Origin: Irineochytrium annulatum
Taxonomy: Eukaryota; Chytridiomycota; Chytridiomycetes; Chytridiales; Chytridiaceae
DNA length: 12,205 bases
Assembly: GCA_027600665.1 (NCBI GenBank)
Contig: JADGJL010000903.1
Location: 1 to 12,205 of the forward strand
Reading direction: 5' to 3'
A program made the translations under genes and the position numbers. Shown one piece after another: positions 1 to 8,524 of the stretch. Below the pieces are notes generated by a model that did no database searches, was not told the origin of the DNA, and saw only the letters and a list, made by a program, of their open reading frames with translations. The number at the start of each line of letters is the position of its first letter. The first letter of the stretch is position 1.

Positions 1-68
1 TGTGTCTGCTAGGTGATGTGTTTGTATTTAGCTTGTCCTAGATCCAACAGCAACTACACAATAAATTC

Positions 69-85
69 AAAAAAAAAAAAAAAAA
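69..85 (+). repeat. A17 homopolymer tract preceded by AATAAA
   Basis: An uninterrupted run of 17 adenines, with an AATAAA hexamer at 60-65, three bases upstream. The ankyrin-like reading begins about ten bases downstream, already inside a repeat. The combination resembles the 3' end of a polyadenylated insertion, but the hexamer sits closer to the A tract than in a typical mRNA, and no target-site duplication can be seen because the window starts only 68 bases upstream. It may be a simple homopolymer. The first 68 bases hold nothing else I can identify. Confidence 0.6.
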
Positions 86-94
86 TGAAACCTT

Positions 95-735
95 GAGTTG
101 GTCATCCTCCATATCGCCGCTGGGCGTGGGAAGGTTGAGAGATGCTGACGTTTGCCGGATCGCTAATTCCGGCTGCTCATGGAAGCCAAAAACATGCTGG
201 TGACGTGCCAACACTTCGTGGTTCTGTCAGGCGATAAGGACGCCTTGGAATATCTTATTCCCAAGGCACCTCCCTCGACGTCCAAACCATTAACGGCGAC
301 CGCCTCCTCAAAATCGCTTGTGTTTACGACAGACTCGATATCTCCAATATCTCGTGCCTCTCATGCCCCCCACTGTCACCGTGAACACGACTGACACCCG
401 CGGGTATGCTTGCATACACTCTGCGTTGATGAACGCCTCGACTGATATGATCAACTACCTACTGTCTTGCGGCGCCGACCTGTCGCTCAAGTTTGAAGGA
501 CCTCCCGTCGTCGCATTTCCACCATCAGGCGACGGTAGACCGGCAAACGCGGGCTCGACGTCGTTCGTGGCAGTCGAGAACCAATAAGGACAGAGTCAGG
601 AGATGTCGCTCCGAGCCGGCCACGACGAGGTACTGCTGATTCGTGCGCGGGAGGAGGGGCCAGAGGGAGGCAACCGTGAGGATGACGCCGTCAGGCAAGA
701 TGAGCAGGGCACCGCCGCGCTGTTTTTGAAGGAAA
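95..735 (+). pseudogene. Broken ankyrin-repeat protein fragment
   Basis: Ankyrin-like peptides appear in all three forward frames in the expected order. LHIAAGRGKVE starts near 107. GDKDALEYLI is at 230-259 in the same frame, but two stops lie between these two pieces. SLDVQTINGD continues from about 271 in a second frame. TRGYACIHSALMN through YLLSCGADLSLK lies in a third frame, about 394-495. These match the ankyrin pattern of LHxAAxxG followed by a helix and LLxxGAD. The frame changes fall only 30-90 bases apart, too close for introns of the size used by neighbouring genes, so indels or sequencing errors are needed. After about 500 the third frame runs on, with one TAA at 585-587, to a possible GTAAGT donor at 740, but that tail shows no ankyrin character. 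Known role of the family: protein-protein interaction repeats. I infer a decayed gene copy; no start codon or complete reading frame is visible. Confidence 0.55.
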
Positions 736-916
736 AACGTAAGTCAGCTTGGATTTCACACAGCAAACCAACACGCGCTTCCTAGATGAAGCGAGCCAAA
801 CAAGAGAGACCTACTATCGAGCTGATCGGTCTCGTCCTCCGTGTCTCCGCGTTAGTCCCGGTCGAGTCATATCTCCTTTGCCCTCCCCTTCCGCGCCTCC
901 ACCGAACAGATTGTAC

Positions 917-1312
917 CTCTGCGGTCGGCTGCGCGGGCGGCGCGGGCGAGCGGAGGGGGGCCTGGATGGCGCAAACGCCGATGAGGACCCGGGGGCGGGC
1001 GGAGGTGCAGCCCGGAGGCCCCCGGCGGCCGGAAGAGGCCGGGGTGCGAGTTCCGGAGAGGAGGTGGTTGGGGTTGGAGGAGATGAGGGGAACTCGGCCG
1101 GGGCCGAGAGCGGTGACGGATTGTATGGCGGAGGGGACGACGGTGGCTGCTAGATCGGGGACCATGGTAACGTCGGATGGCGCTGGCGGGAGATCAGGGG
1201 CAGTGCGTTAAAATAGTACCAGCGTGTGTAGAGCCACAGCTCAGCGCGAAGCAGGTCAATGAAAGTAGACGGACGTTTTACCAGTGAGAATGACGGCACG
1301 TCGAGCGAGCAT
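917..1312 (-). CDS. Possible hypothetical gene fragment, minus strand
   Basis: I do not recognise this protein. A short first exon at 1312-1282 (MLARRAVILT plus one base) can join, across a putative GT-AG intron at 1281-1183 containing TTTTAACGC as a possible branch region, to an exon at 1182-917. The join is in phase and gives a 99-codon open frame (APSDVTMVPDLAATVVPSA and onward), rich in Pro, Ser and Ala. Most codons of the second exon end in C, as in the confirmed genes here. It may continue past a GTACAA donor at 916, with an ACTAAC-like branch near 870-855, but I cannot follow it confidently. The forward strand of the same interval is also open, but encodes a Gly/Arg/Ala low-complexity peptide, which looks like a shadow. 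A competing reading is an unspliced minus-strand frame at 1377-1150. No end or function can be assigned. Confidence 0.28.
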
Positions 1313-2558
1313 GTCGGGGGAAGGATCGCTGTATGTGAAGAACTGTATGCGAAGGACTCGAATATGTTCTCAAAGAGTTATAATTTCATGTATGGTGATA
1401 TAAAAGATCTGGTTGCAAGTTACTTGTGATGAAGGCCCAGAGAAAATCGACAAAGATTTTAATCCCTAGGTTCAAATACAGGACGTGGTAACGTGTACAG
1501 ATGCATAACGTTGACCTTCTTCCCACTGACTCTTGGTTGAAACTTGAATTGGGGAGTCAACTCTACCCCACCGCCCAATACAACAACAGTTCGCATGAGA
1601 TCCCTGAAATCTGATCGACCTACCTCCCGTGATAGCAATGCAAACCATTCATGCTGTTGATGGTACTGTCGTAGGAACGGCCTGAATGACGCCCAAACTG
1701 ATTTAATGACGAAAGACTATCTTTTAACCCCTAAGAGGGTGCAGTCTTTTTTTTTAATGAAAGTAAGTGATGGCTAGAGATATTTTTTTGATCACACAAT
1801 CCCGCTTTAGACTTCCGTTCATCGACGTTCCACCGTCTACGTCAGGATGTACGAGAGGCCTAAGTATGAATGACCACGATCACGTGCCAAAAAGTATCGC
1901 CAGAGGTTTAGGATTTTTTCCGCGTTAGCTCCTTGAGAACAACATTTCGTCGTGTCCTTGCAGGCCACCAAGTTTTCCTCCCTCTACCGCTCTCCTCCCA
2001 TCCGCATGGGGCCTTATCTTTTTCCCATATGCCCTAGCCGACTTCTGCGCTCGTCAACTTCCCGTCCTCCCACCTCTCTCTTCGTCACGGCCCTCTACAT
2101 ATCGCTTGTTGAGTGTCAATCGACGTTACATTTTGGGGTCGTCTGTGAAATTTTTGTTGGTGAGGAGAAGATTGTAAGCTTGCTTTAATTCGAGCAAGTT
2201 CAGCTCATTTGGCCACTTGTTCCAGCACGTTCACCGGCGTATGCCTGTTCTTTGCTGCAACCAGAATAGCAACCCAACTCTCCTCGCTCGCATCCTCCAC
2301 GCGAATATCCTGATGCGTTAGCGCCGACAGATACCACCGTCCTGCCACGGCTTGAGCACAGGCGATTTCTCATCATACAAGCGGCTAAAAAGCAAAAACC
2401 GCGAACTGCACGATGTCAGGAGGGCCCAACCACGAGGGACCGTGGCCTGTGCAGCGGTTGCATCCTCATGCAGATATTGATGAATCGAGGGCAAACTTCC
2501 ACATCCGTCGTCAAAAGACCTTGATCGTCATCACCATCAACAAGGATCTGCCGTAAGA
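1213..2558. other. Left-flank region without an assignable gene
   Basis: No complete gene can be built here. The forward strand holds only short open frames; the one at 1952-2188 has no ATG at its first codon and no recognisable content. The reverse strand holds several protein-like open stretches without a common frame: 2524-2410, 2366-2205, 2230-2126, 1980-1837, 1716-1459 and 1377-1150. The longest is 85 codons and contains FLRQYHQQHEWFALL. The first two join in phase if a 39-nt intron is assumed. A TATAAAAG hexamer-plus at 1399-1406 (+) has no gene behind it. The last few hundred bases before 2559 must contain the 5-oxoprolinase promoter, but I see no clear TATA or initiator element there. 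Confidence 0.5.
1712..1755 (+). other. Nested hairpin followed by T tract
   Basis: AAAGACT at 1712-1718 pairs with AGTCTTT at 1743-1749, and inside it ACCC at 1727-1730 pairs with GGGT at 1737-1740. The outer right arm runs straight into a T tract through 1755. In form this is like a hairpin-plus-T terminator, or like an RNA polymerase III stop. No tRNA, 5S or other RNA gene is recognisable immediately upstream, and intrinsic terminators of the bacterial kind are not expected in a fungal nucleus, so function is unknown and chance is possible. Confidence 0.35.
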
Positions 2559-5500
2559 ATGGCCGACGACACGTCACGAGGTGCCGTATATCGGGAGTCA
2601 ACGCGATCGCTCATTGTTTCATTCTTGGTAGGCATTAAGGTCTTCATCGACCGCGGTGGGACCTTCACGGACGTGATCGCCTTTGCGCCCATCCTCCCTA
2701 GCGGCTACCGGAACGTGGTGGTAAAGCTGCTGAGCGTGGATCCGCAGAACTATCCGGATGCTCCGCGGGAGGGGATTCGGAGGATCCGTGAGCTGTTAAT
2801 CGCGTATTACTAAGCTAATCACACCTAGTCGAGCAGATTACGGGGAAGCCTCATCCGCGAGATAAGCCAGTGGACACAACCCGCATTGGTGCGTTTAGCT
2901 TGCTGCGTATGAGCGCGTTTATCCCGGTCTCACAACGTTGATGTAGAGGTCATCCGGATGGGCACGACCGTGGCAACGAACGCGCTTCTGGAGCGGCAGG
3001 GTGAGCGTGTGGCTTTGTTCATCACTACCGGATTCAAGGTCTGTACCTTTGAGCTATGGAAACAAGTACAGTTAATGTCGTTCCTTCCAGGACCTTCTGC
3101 ATATTGGGAACCAAGCTCGTCCCCGCATCTTTGATCTGGAGATTAAGATGCCCGATGTTCTTTACGAACGCGTAGTTGAGGTTGACGAGAGGTGAGCGAC
3201 TGACATGAATTGGTAAACTTACGGGCATGAAAGGGTCACTCTCGTTGGGTATACCTCGTCGCCGTCTGGAATGGACGTGAAGATACCGGACAATGACCCG
3301 TCGTATCTTAGGGGCATTACGAATGAGTGGGTGCACATATTGAAGAAGCCAGGTCAGTGTTTTGCGCCGTTGAAATTGTGCTAACGCACCTTTTAGACAC
3401 AAAGAAAATCGAATGCGACCTCCGATCTATCTACGAAACTGGCATTCGAAGTCTGGCCATATGTCTTATGCATTCGTACACATATCCAGGTGACACTCCA
3501 TCGATGCTTTTTTACACCAGAACAGCTAGACATTTAAGCGCCTGCGTTATACAGAGCACGAACGTATCATCGGCAAGCTCGCCGAAAAGGTCGGCTTCAG
3601 TCACATCACGCTCTCCTCTACCACATCCCCTATGATTAAAATCGTCCCCCGCGGCCTTTCCTCCGTCGCCGACGCCTACCTCACCCCATGTATCGGTCGC
3701 TACATCCAGGGCTTCTACTCGGGTTTCGACGCCGGAATCCGCGACCACGACCGTGTCCGCGTCGAGTTCATGCGGTCCGACGGCGGCCTCGCGCCCGTCG
3801 ACCGCTTCTCGGGCCTCAACTCAATCCTTTCGGGCCCCGCGGGCGGTGTCGTCGGGTACGCTATGACGAGCTTTGACCCCGTGTCGAGGACGCCCGTCAT
3901 CGGTTTCGACATGGGTGGGACGAGCACGGATGTGTCGAGATATGCGGGATCGCTGGAGCATGTGTATGAGACCACGACGGCGGGGGTGACGATTCAGGCG
4001 CCGCAGCTGGATATCAATACGGTCGCAGCCGGGGGCGGGTCGCGGTTGTTCTTTAGGAACGGGATGTTTGTCGTCGGGCCGGAGAGTGCGGGGGCGAACC
4101 CGGGTCCCGCATGTTACCGCAAGGGTGGGCCGCTAACAATCACGGATGCGAACTTGCTCTTGGGACGGCTGGTCCCGGGGTTCTTTCCCAAAATTTTCGG
4201 GCCGACCGAGTCTGAGCCGTTGGATGTGGAGGCGACCAGGAGGCTGTTCAGCGTCGTAGCCGGGGAGGTGAATGCTTCGTTGACGGACGGGAAGCAACCA
4301 ATGAGCTTGGACGAGGTCGCCTTTGGTTTTGTAAAGGTTGCAAACGAGGCGATGTGCAGACCCATCAGAGCGTTGACGCAGGCCAGAGGTTTTGACACCT
4401 CGAAGCATATTTTGGCGTCCTTTGGGGGTGCGGTGAGCGGCCATTTTTTGCAGCGATAGTACTTAATACTTAATGATGAATGAAGGGCGGCCAACACGCG
4501 TGTGCGATTGCACGGTCATTAGGAATCAAGATGATCTTTATTCACAAATACTCGTCGATCCTTTCTGCGTACGGCATTGCGCTTGCTGATATTGTGCATG
4601 AGGTCCAAGAGCCGAGGTGAGCGTTTATTTGGCAGCGAACAGTAGTTAACGTTTTATAGACAAGAAACATTCGACCCTAAGAACTTAGACGGTTTAAGAG
4701 CCCGCATCACCGCCCTAACGTCCTCCTGCAAGGACGCCCTCCTCGCCCAAAACTTCCCTCCATCCCGCATCGAAACCCAAGTCTACCTCAACCTCCGCTA
4801 CCAAGGCACCGACACCTCCATTATGACCCCTCAGCCCACGAACGGGTCCCACGACTTCACCTCGGCCTTCATCGCCCGCCACCGCCAGGAGTTCGGCTTC
4901 ACCCTCCCCGATCGGCCCATCATCGTCGATGACGTCCGCGTTAGAGGCGTCGGCCGCGGTGACGCACCGCCGGACGCGTCCGCTGTCCATCGCGAGCTGC
5001 GGGAGCTGCGCCGGCGACGACTCGGCGCCAACGGGGAGAAGGCAGCACAGGTCTCGTCTGTATACTGGGACGGCGTCGGGCGCGTCGATACACCCGTGTA
5101 CGTGCTAACCGAGCTGGAGAAGGGGGATGAGTGTGCGGGCCCGGCGCTTATCATCGACGCAACGGCCACGATCGCGGTGGAGCCCGGGTGTGTGGCACTT
5201 GTTACGGCGGAGCATGTAGTGATTGAGTGCGGGATGGAAAAGGTTGGCGCGGGAGCGGACAGAGTTGGGGAGGATCCGATTATGTTGAGCGTTTTCGGGC
5301 ACAGGTTCATGTCGATTGCAGGTGAGTACTTCCTTGCACTTGCATCATGCTGATATTAGTGACAGAGCAAATGGGGCGGACGTTGCAGAAAACGGCGATA
5401 TCAACTAACATTAAGGAGCGGCTTGATTTCTCTTGCGCTTTGTTTGGTCCGGACGGTGGCCTGGTAATTCTTTGCTTGCTGTGACTCTTGCAGAACGCTT

Positions 5501-7317
5501 TTTGAGTGACAACGACTTCAAGGTCGCAAATGCGCCTCATATCCCCGTCCACCTCGGCTCGATGCAGGAGGCTGTCCGATGGCAGATGGGCCATCTTCGG
5601 GGCAAGCTGCGGGAGGGTGACGTGGTGATGACGAACCACCCGGCCGCTGGAGGCTCGCATTTGCCTGATGTAAGTTCAGTACTGCGCCTGTTACTTAACT
5701 TTCCTGAAAGATCACAATTATTACACCTGTGTTCAACGAGGGCAAAATAGTGTTCTTCGTTGCTAGCCGGGGCCACCATGCAGATATCGGGCTCGTATAT
5801 TATTTGTCTCAATTGGTTTCCTTCTTTGCTAATTGTTTCGCAGGGGTATGCAGCCCGGCAGTATGCCTCCTAATTCGTGCGAGCTGTATCAGGAAGGCGC
5901 TGCCACTAAATCGTTTCTTCTCGTTAAAGATGGGAAGTTTGATGAGGAAGGCGTCACGGAAATTCTTTATGAGATACCTGGAAAGTACCCCGGGTGTAGC
6001 GGATCGCGGTGCCTCAAGGATAATCTCTCTGACTTGAAAGGTATCAACGGATGCTTGTGATGCCTGAGTTGACATCGTATTCGCAGCCCAGGTCGCAGCC
6101 AATCATCGCGGCATCACTCTTGTTCAGGGGCTCATCGAGGAATACAGCCTGGAGGTCGTGCAGGCGTACATGAATCACATTCAGAAAAACGCCGAGATAG
6201 CTGTGCGAAACCGTAGGTTGACGCCTTTGCCATTGGCCCCTTCAACAGTTAAACATGCATAGTGCTTATTAACTACTACGAGACGAGAGGAAAGACTCTC
6301 GAAGCCGAAGATTACATGGATGACGGATCTGTGATAAAGCTGAAGATCGAACTTCATCCGGACGGAAGCGCGAACTTTGATTTTACTGGAACCGGCCCTG
6401 AGGTTCGCCTTCCTTACTTTGCGCCGTATTGATCTACTTCAAAGTTGTATGGCAACATCAATGCGCCGCGGTCCGTCACCTACTCGGCAATCATCTACTG
6501 CCTCCGCTGCATGGTAAACCTCGACATGCCCCTGAACCAAGGAGCTCTCGCCCCGATTACCATCCACATTCCCAATGGCTGCCTCCTAGACCCGTCCGAA
6601 AACGCTGCCGTTGTCGGCGGCAACGTGCTGACGTCCCAGCGGCTCTGTGACGTCATCCTGAAGTGCTTCGAAGCCTGCTCAGCCTCCCAGGGCTGCTGCA
6701 ACAACTTCACCTTCGGGAGCGACGCCGGAAAGGGCGGATTCGGATATTATGAGACCATTGCCGGTGGGAGCGGCGCGGGACCCGGGTGGGACGGCCGGTC
6801 AGGCGTGCATACGCATATGACGAACACGAGGATAACGGATCCGGAGGTGCTGGAGAGGAGGTATCCGGTTTTGCTGAGGAGGTATGGGCTGAGGGAGGGC
6901 TCCGGAGGGAAGGGGGAGTATGTAGGAGGGGATGGTGTTGTTCGCGAAGTTAGCGCTTATTTTTGTGATGCATGACTAACACTGATATAGCTGGAATTCC
7001 TGGAGACACTGCATGTGTCGATGCTGTCGGAGCGTCGCGTGTTCAGGCCCTACGGCCTTAAGGGGGGAGAGGCGGGACAGCGGGGCCTGAACTTGCTGAT
7101 ACGGAAGGGTGCGAACCCGGTCAACTTCGGAGGCAAGAACGCGACCGTGGTTCACCGGGGAGACGTTATTCGGATTGAAACCCCTGGCGGTGGAGGGTTT
7201 GGGCAATTGGCGTCAGGTGGCAAGCGGAAGCGCGTCGTCTCGAACGAAGCGGATGGTGCAAGGAGGATAGCGGGTGGTAGCTTGGCTGCGATGGAGGAGA
7301 CGCAGCGGGATTTTTGA
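2559..7317 (+). CDS. OXP1: 5-oxoprolinase (ATP-hydrolysing), complete, 17 exons
   Basis: The enzyme uses ATP to open 5-oxo-L-proline to L-glutamate in the cytosol, recycling glutathione breakdown products in the gamma-glutamyl cycle. Exons: 2559-2787, 2829-2888, 2947-3038, 3091-3191, 3234-3352, 3397-3489, 3555-4432, 4486-4616, 4660-5321, 5366-5463, 5523-5669, 5711-5790, 5844-6040, 6087-6212, 6263-6402, 6445-6948, 6991-7317. All phases close, giving about 1327 aa against roughly 1290 for characterised family members. Hydantoinase A part: DRGGTFTDV at residues 31-39, [16 protein letters not shown] near 100-115, and [11 protein letters not shown] at about 349-359. Hydantoinase B part: from about 776 ([17 protein letters not shown]), with [13 protein letters not shown] at the end of exon 11 and TPGGGGFGQ at about 1282-1290. 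A basic tail of about 36 residues follows. ATG 2559 is the first suitable start; bases 2581-2631 are in frame and could be a 51-nt intron with a weak GTGCCG donor, which would shorten the N terminus by 17 residues. Convergent with the next gene. Confidence 0.96.
5791..5843 (+). other. Non-canonical GC-AG intron in the 5-oxoprolinase gene
   Basis: The upstream exon encodes ...SRGHHADIG and the downstream exon [11 protein letters not shown], a contiguous conserved block of the family. Frame is kept only if the intron begins GCTCGT at 5791 and ends GTTTCGCAG at 5843 (53 nt). The only nearby GT, at 5795, would add two residues and throw the rest out of frame. The other 15 introns I placed in this gene begin with GT. 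GC-AG introns are an accepted minor class, but usually have a strong AG|GCAAGT donor; here only the G and T at +5 and +6 agree. A point mutation or base-calling error (GT to GC) is the alternative. Confidence 0.7.
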
Positions 7318-7658
7318 AGCGTATTTCGTTCATAATGTTAGTTTCGGTAATGTTGTTCTCAACAGTACATCACCGCTCGGGCCGCTACTGTAAAATGTAT
7401 CGGTTCGATCCAAACGGTATCAACAATGAAGATCAGTACAGCACACAGAAGGGAAGGATTCATAGGGACCAAGATACACGTAAAGACGATGTTATTGTCA
7501 TATAAAAACACAATCCAGGACCCAAACACGTCGACGCCTCTCCGCCACTTATCCACAATCACAGCAGTACCGAGTGCAACCGGATTTTTGACCCCGTACA
7601 CAAGCTTTCTTTGACACACGTAGACCTTTGTTTGCTAATTTGCAGTGCGAAGTATGAT
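7318..7658. other. Convergent intergenic spacer (3' UTRs)
   Basis: This 341-base spacer separates the stop codon of 5-oxoprolinase (TGA at 7315-7317) from the stop codon of COX4 (TAG, ending at 7659 on the other strand), so it should hold both 3' untranslated regions. I find no AATAAA on either strand, no tRNA fold, and no protein-like open frame. The short open frames present show no family resemblance. Confidence 0.6.
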
Positions 7659-8458
7659 CTAGTGGTGGTGGCCACCCGCCCCACCCTCGTGGAAGTGGTT
7701 GGCGTCCTGGATATATTTGTAAACGTTTCCTGAATTCAATACGTTAGCTTGGGAGGACACCAAAAGAAGCGACAAATGCAACGTACCACAGTGAGGGCAA
7801 CGGTCGACGCTCTTGTGCGGCCGAAGCGTCAGCCAGATGGCCTCATGGGAGTCCTGCGGGAAGCCTGTGGTCCAACAAGCGAGCAGTGTCAGTACTTATG
7901 AGCCTAAAAATCCGCAAAATCAGTTCTACAAACCAGTGCAGCCAACGTAGAACTCCGGGTCGTTACCCCTGATGACAATCGGGTTCTTCTTCGTCCCGGC
8001 TGCTTTGATTTCGACGGGGTTCATCTCCGGCCAAGGGTCTTCCCCTTTGAGCCTCTTCAGGTACTCGTACCGCTCCACACCCGTGGCCAGCTCCCAGTTT
8101 GTGGCGAACTGGCCCTCCTCGCGGTAGCCGGGGATCGGGAGCGTGTTGTCGCCGGTGGCATGGCCAGACGGAGCTGTTCAAATACATATTAGAGCGGATC
8201 GGGAACGCCGGTTCATCAGGAGCATGCCCAACAGCGAGAGATTCATATTCATTCAAACATGGGGCTCTCAGCATCCCTTCTCAGGCTCGCACTCCAGTAT
8301 TCCTCCCCGCCAGGTCTGGAGTAACCGATCGAAACAGTAATCAACGCACCATTTCCCCTGGCGACGGCCGCGGCCGAGAATCGAGCGACGGGCGCGGCGG
8401 AGAATCGGGCGAGCCGGATCACGGACTGCCGCGAGACGACCTTGGTGAAGAGCTGCAT
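7659..8458 (-). CDS. COX4: Cytochrome c oxidase subunit Vb-type zinc subunit (fungal Cox4), mitochondrial
   Basis: A nuclear-encoded, zinc-binding peripheral subunit of respiratory complex IV, facing the matrix. Exons on the minus strand: 8458-8350, 8173-7934, 7864-7787 and 7729-7659; introns of 176, 69 and 57 nt, all GT-AG, all in phase; product 165 aa (yeast Cox4 is about 155). Residues 1-36 (MQLFTKVVSRQSVIRLARF...) contain several Arg and no acidic residue, a typical matrix targeting presequence. The core contains GDNTLPIPGYREEGQ and NDPEFYVGCTGFPQDSHEAIW. The zinc site is recognisable as Cys in GCTG, His in DSHE, and both Cys of RCPHCG, the fungal arrangement. The tail is HFHEGGAGGHHH; a His-ending tail is known in fungal members. 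The gene diverges from the CEP95-like gene, with only 66 bp between start codons. The first intron is longer than the rest, so a small missed exon is possible there, although the direct join is in frame. Confidence 0.95.
8363..8410 (-). repeat. Two 24-bp tandem copies in the COX4 presequence
   Basis: Units 8363-8386 and 8387-8410 match at 21 of 24 bases. On the coding strand they encode ARFSAAPV followed by ARFSAAAV, so the duplication lengthens the arginine- and alanine-rich mitochondrial targeting peptide by eight residues without shifting the frame. All three differences are single substitutions. An in-frame tandem duplication is the simplest explanation. Confidence 0.75.
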
Positions 8459-8524
8459 TTTCTCTTTTCGAAGTTGAACCGGACAACCTCCTCTGGACAG
8501 CCTTCGCCGACATCGGCGCCCGGC
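8459..8524. promoter_or_regulatory. Compact divergent promoter between COX4 and the CEP95-like gene
   Basis: Only 66 bases lie between the start codon of COX4 (minus, ATG at 8458-8456) and that of the CEP95-like gene (plus, ATG at 8525-8527). There is no TATA box; the segment has TCTCTTTTCG at one end and CCTCCTCTGG in the middle. Each gene's 5' untranslated region and core promoter must therefore be very short or overlap the first exon of the other gene. That the two are co-regulated is an inference. Confidence 0.5.

Noticed and set aside
786..1211. Plus-strand open frames in the GC-rich block
   Set aside because: They encode Gly/Arg/Ala low-complexity peptides with no family resemblance and look like the reverse image of the C-ending codons on the minus strand.
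1399..1406. Perfect TATAAAAG box on the plus strand
   Set aside because: No plus-strand gene starts within a plausible distance downstream, so I treat it as a chance AT-rich match.
1469..1479. tRNA B-box-like GGTTCAAATAC
   Set aside because: The flanking bases do not form a T stem and no A box or acceptor stem is found upstream.
5464..5493. Oxoprolinase intron 10 ending at CTTGCAG
   Set aside because: The exon after it meets a TGA at once; the acceptor at 5522 joins directly to [12 protein letters not shown] in frame.
7402..7411. tRNA B-box-like GGTTCGATCC
   Set aside because: No pairing T stem, no A box and no cloverleaf around it; it lies in the oxoprolinase/COX4 3' spacer.
8099..8524. 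Upstream extension of the long plus-strand open frame of the CEP95-like gene
   Set aside because: It has no ATG before 8525, starts only at a TTG, and lies opposite COX4 exons 1-2; the protein is low-complexity and the conserved domain starts exactly at ATG 8525.
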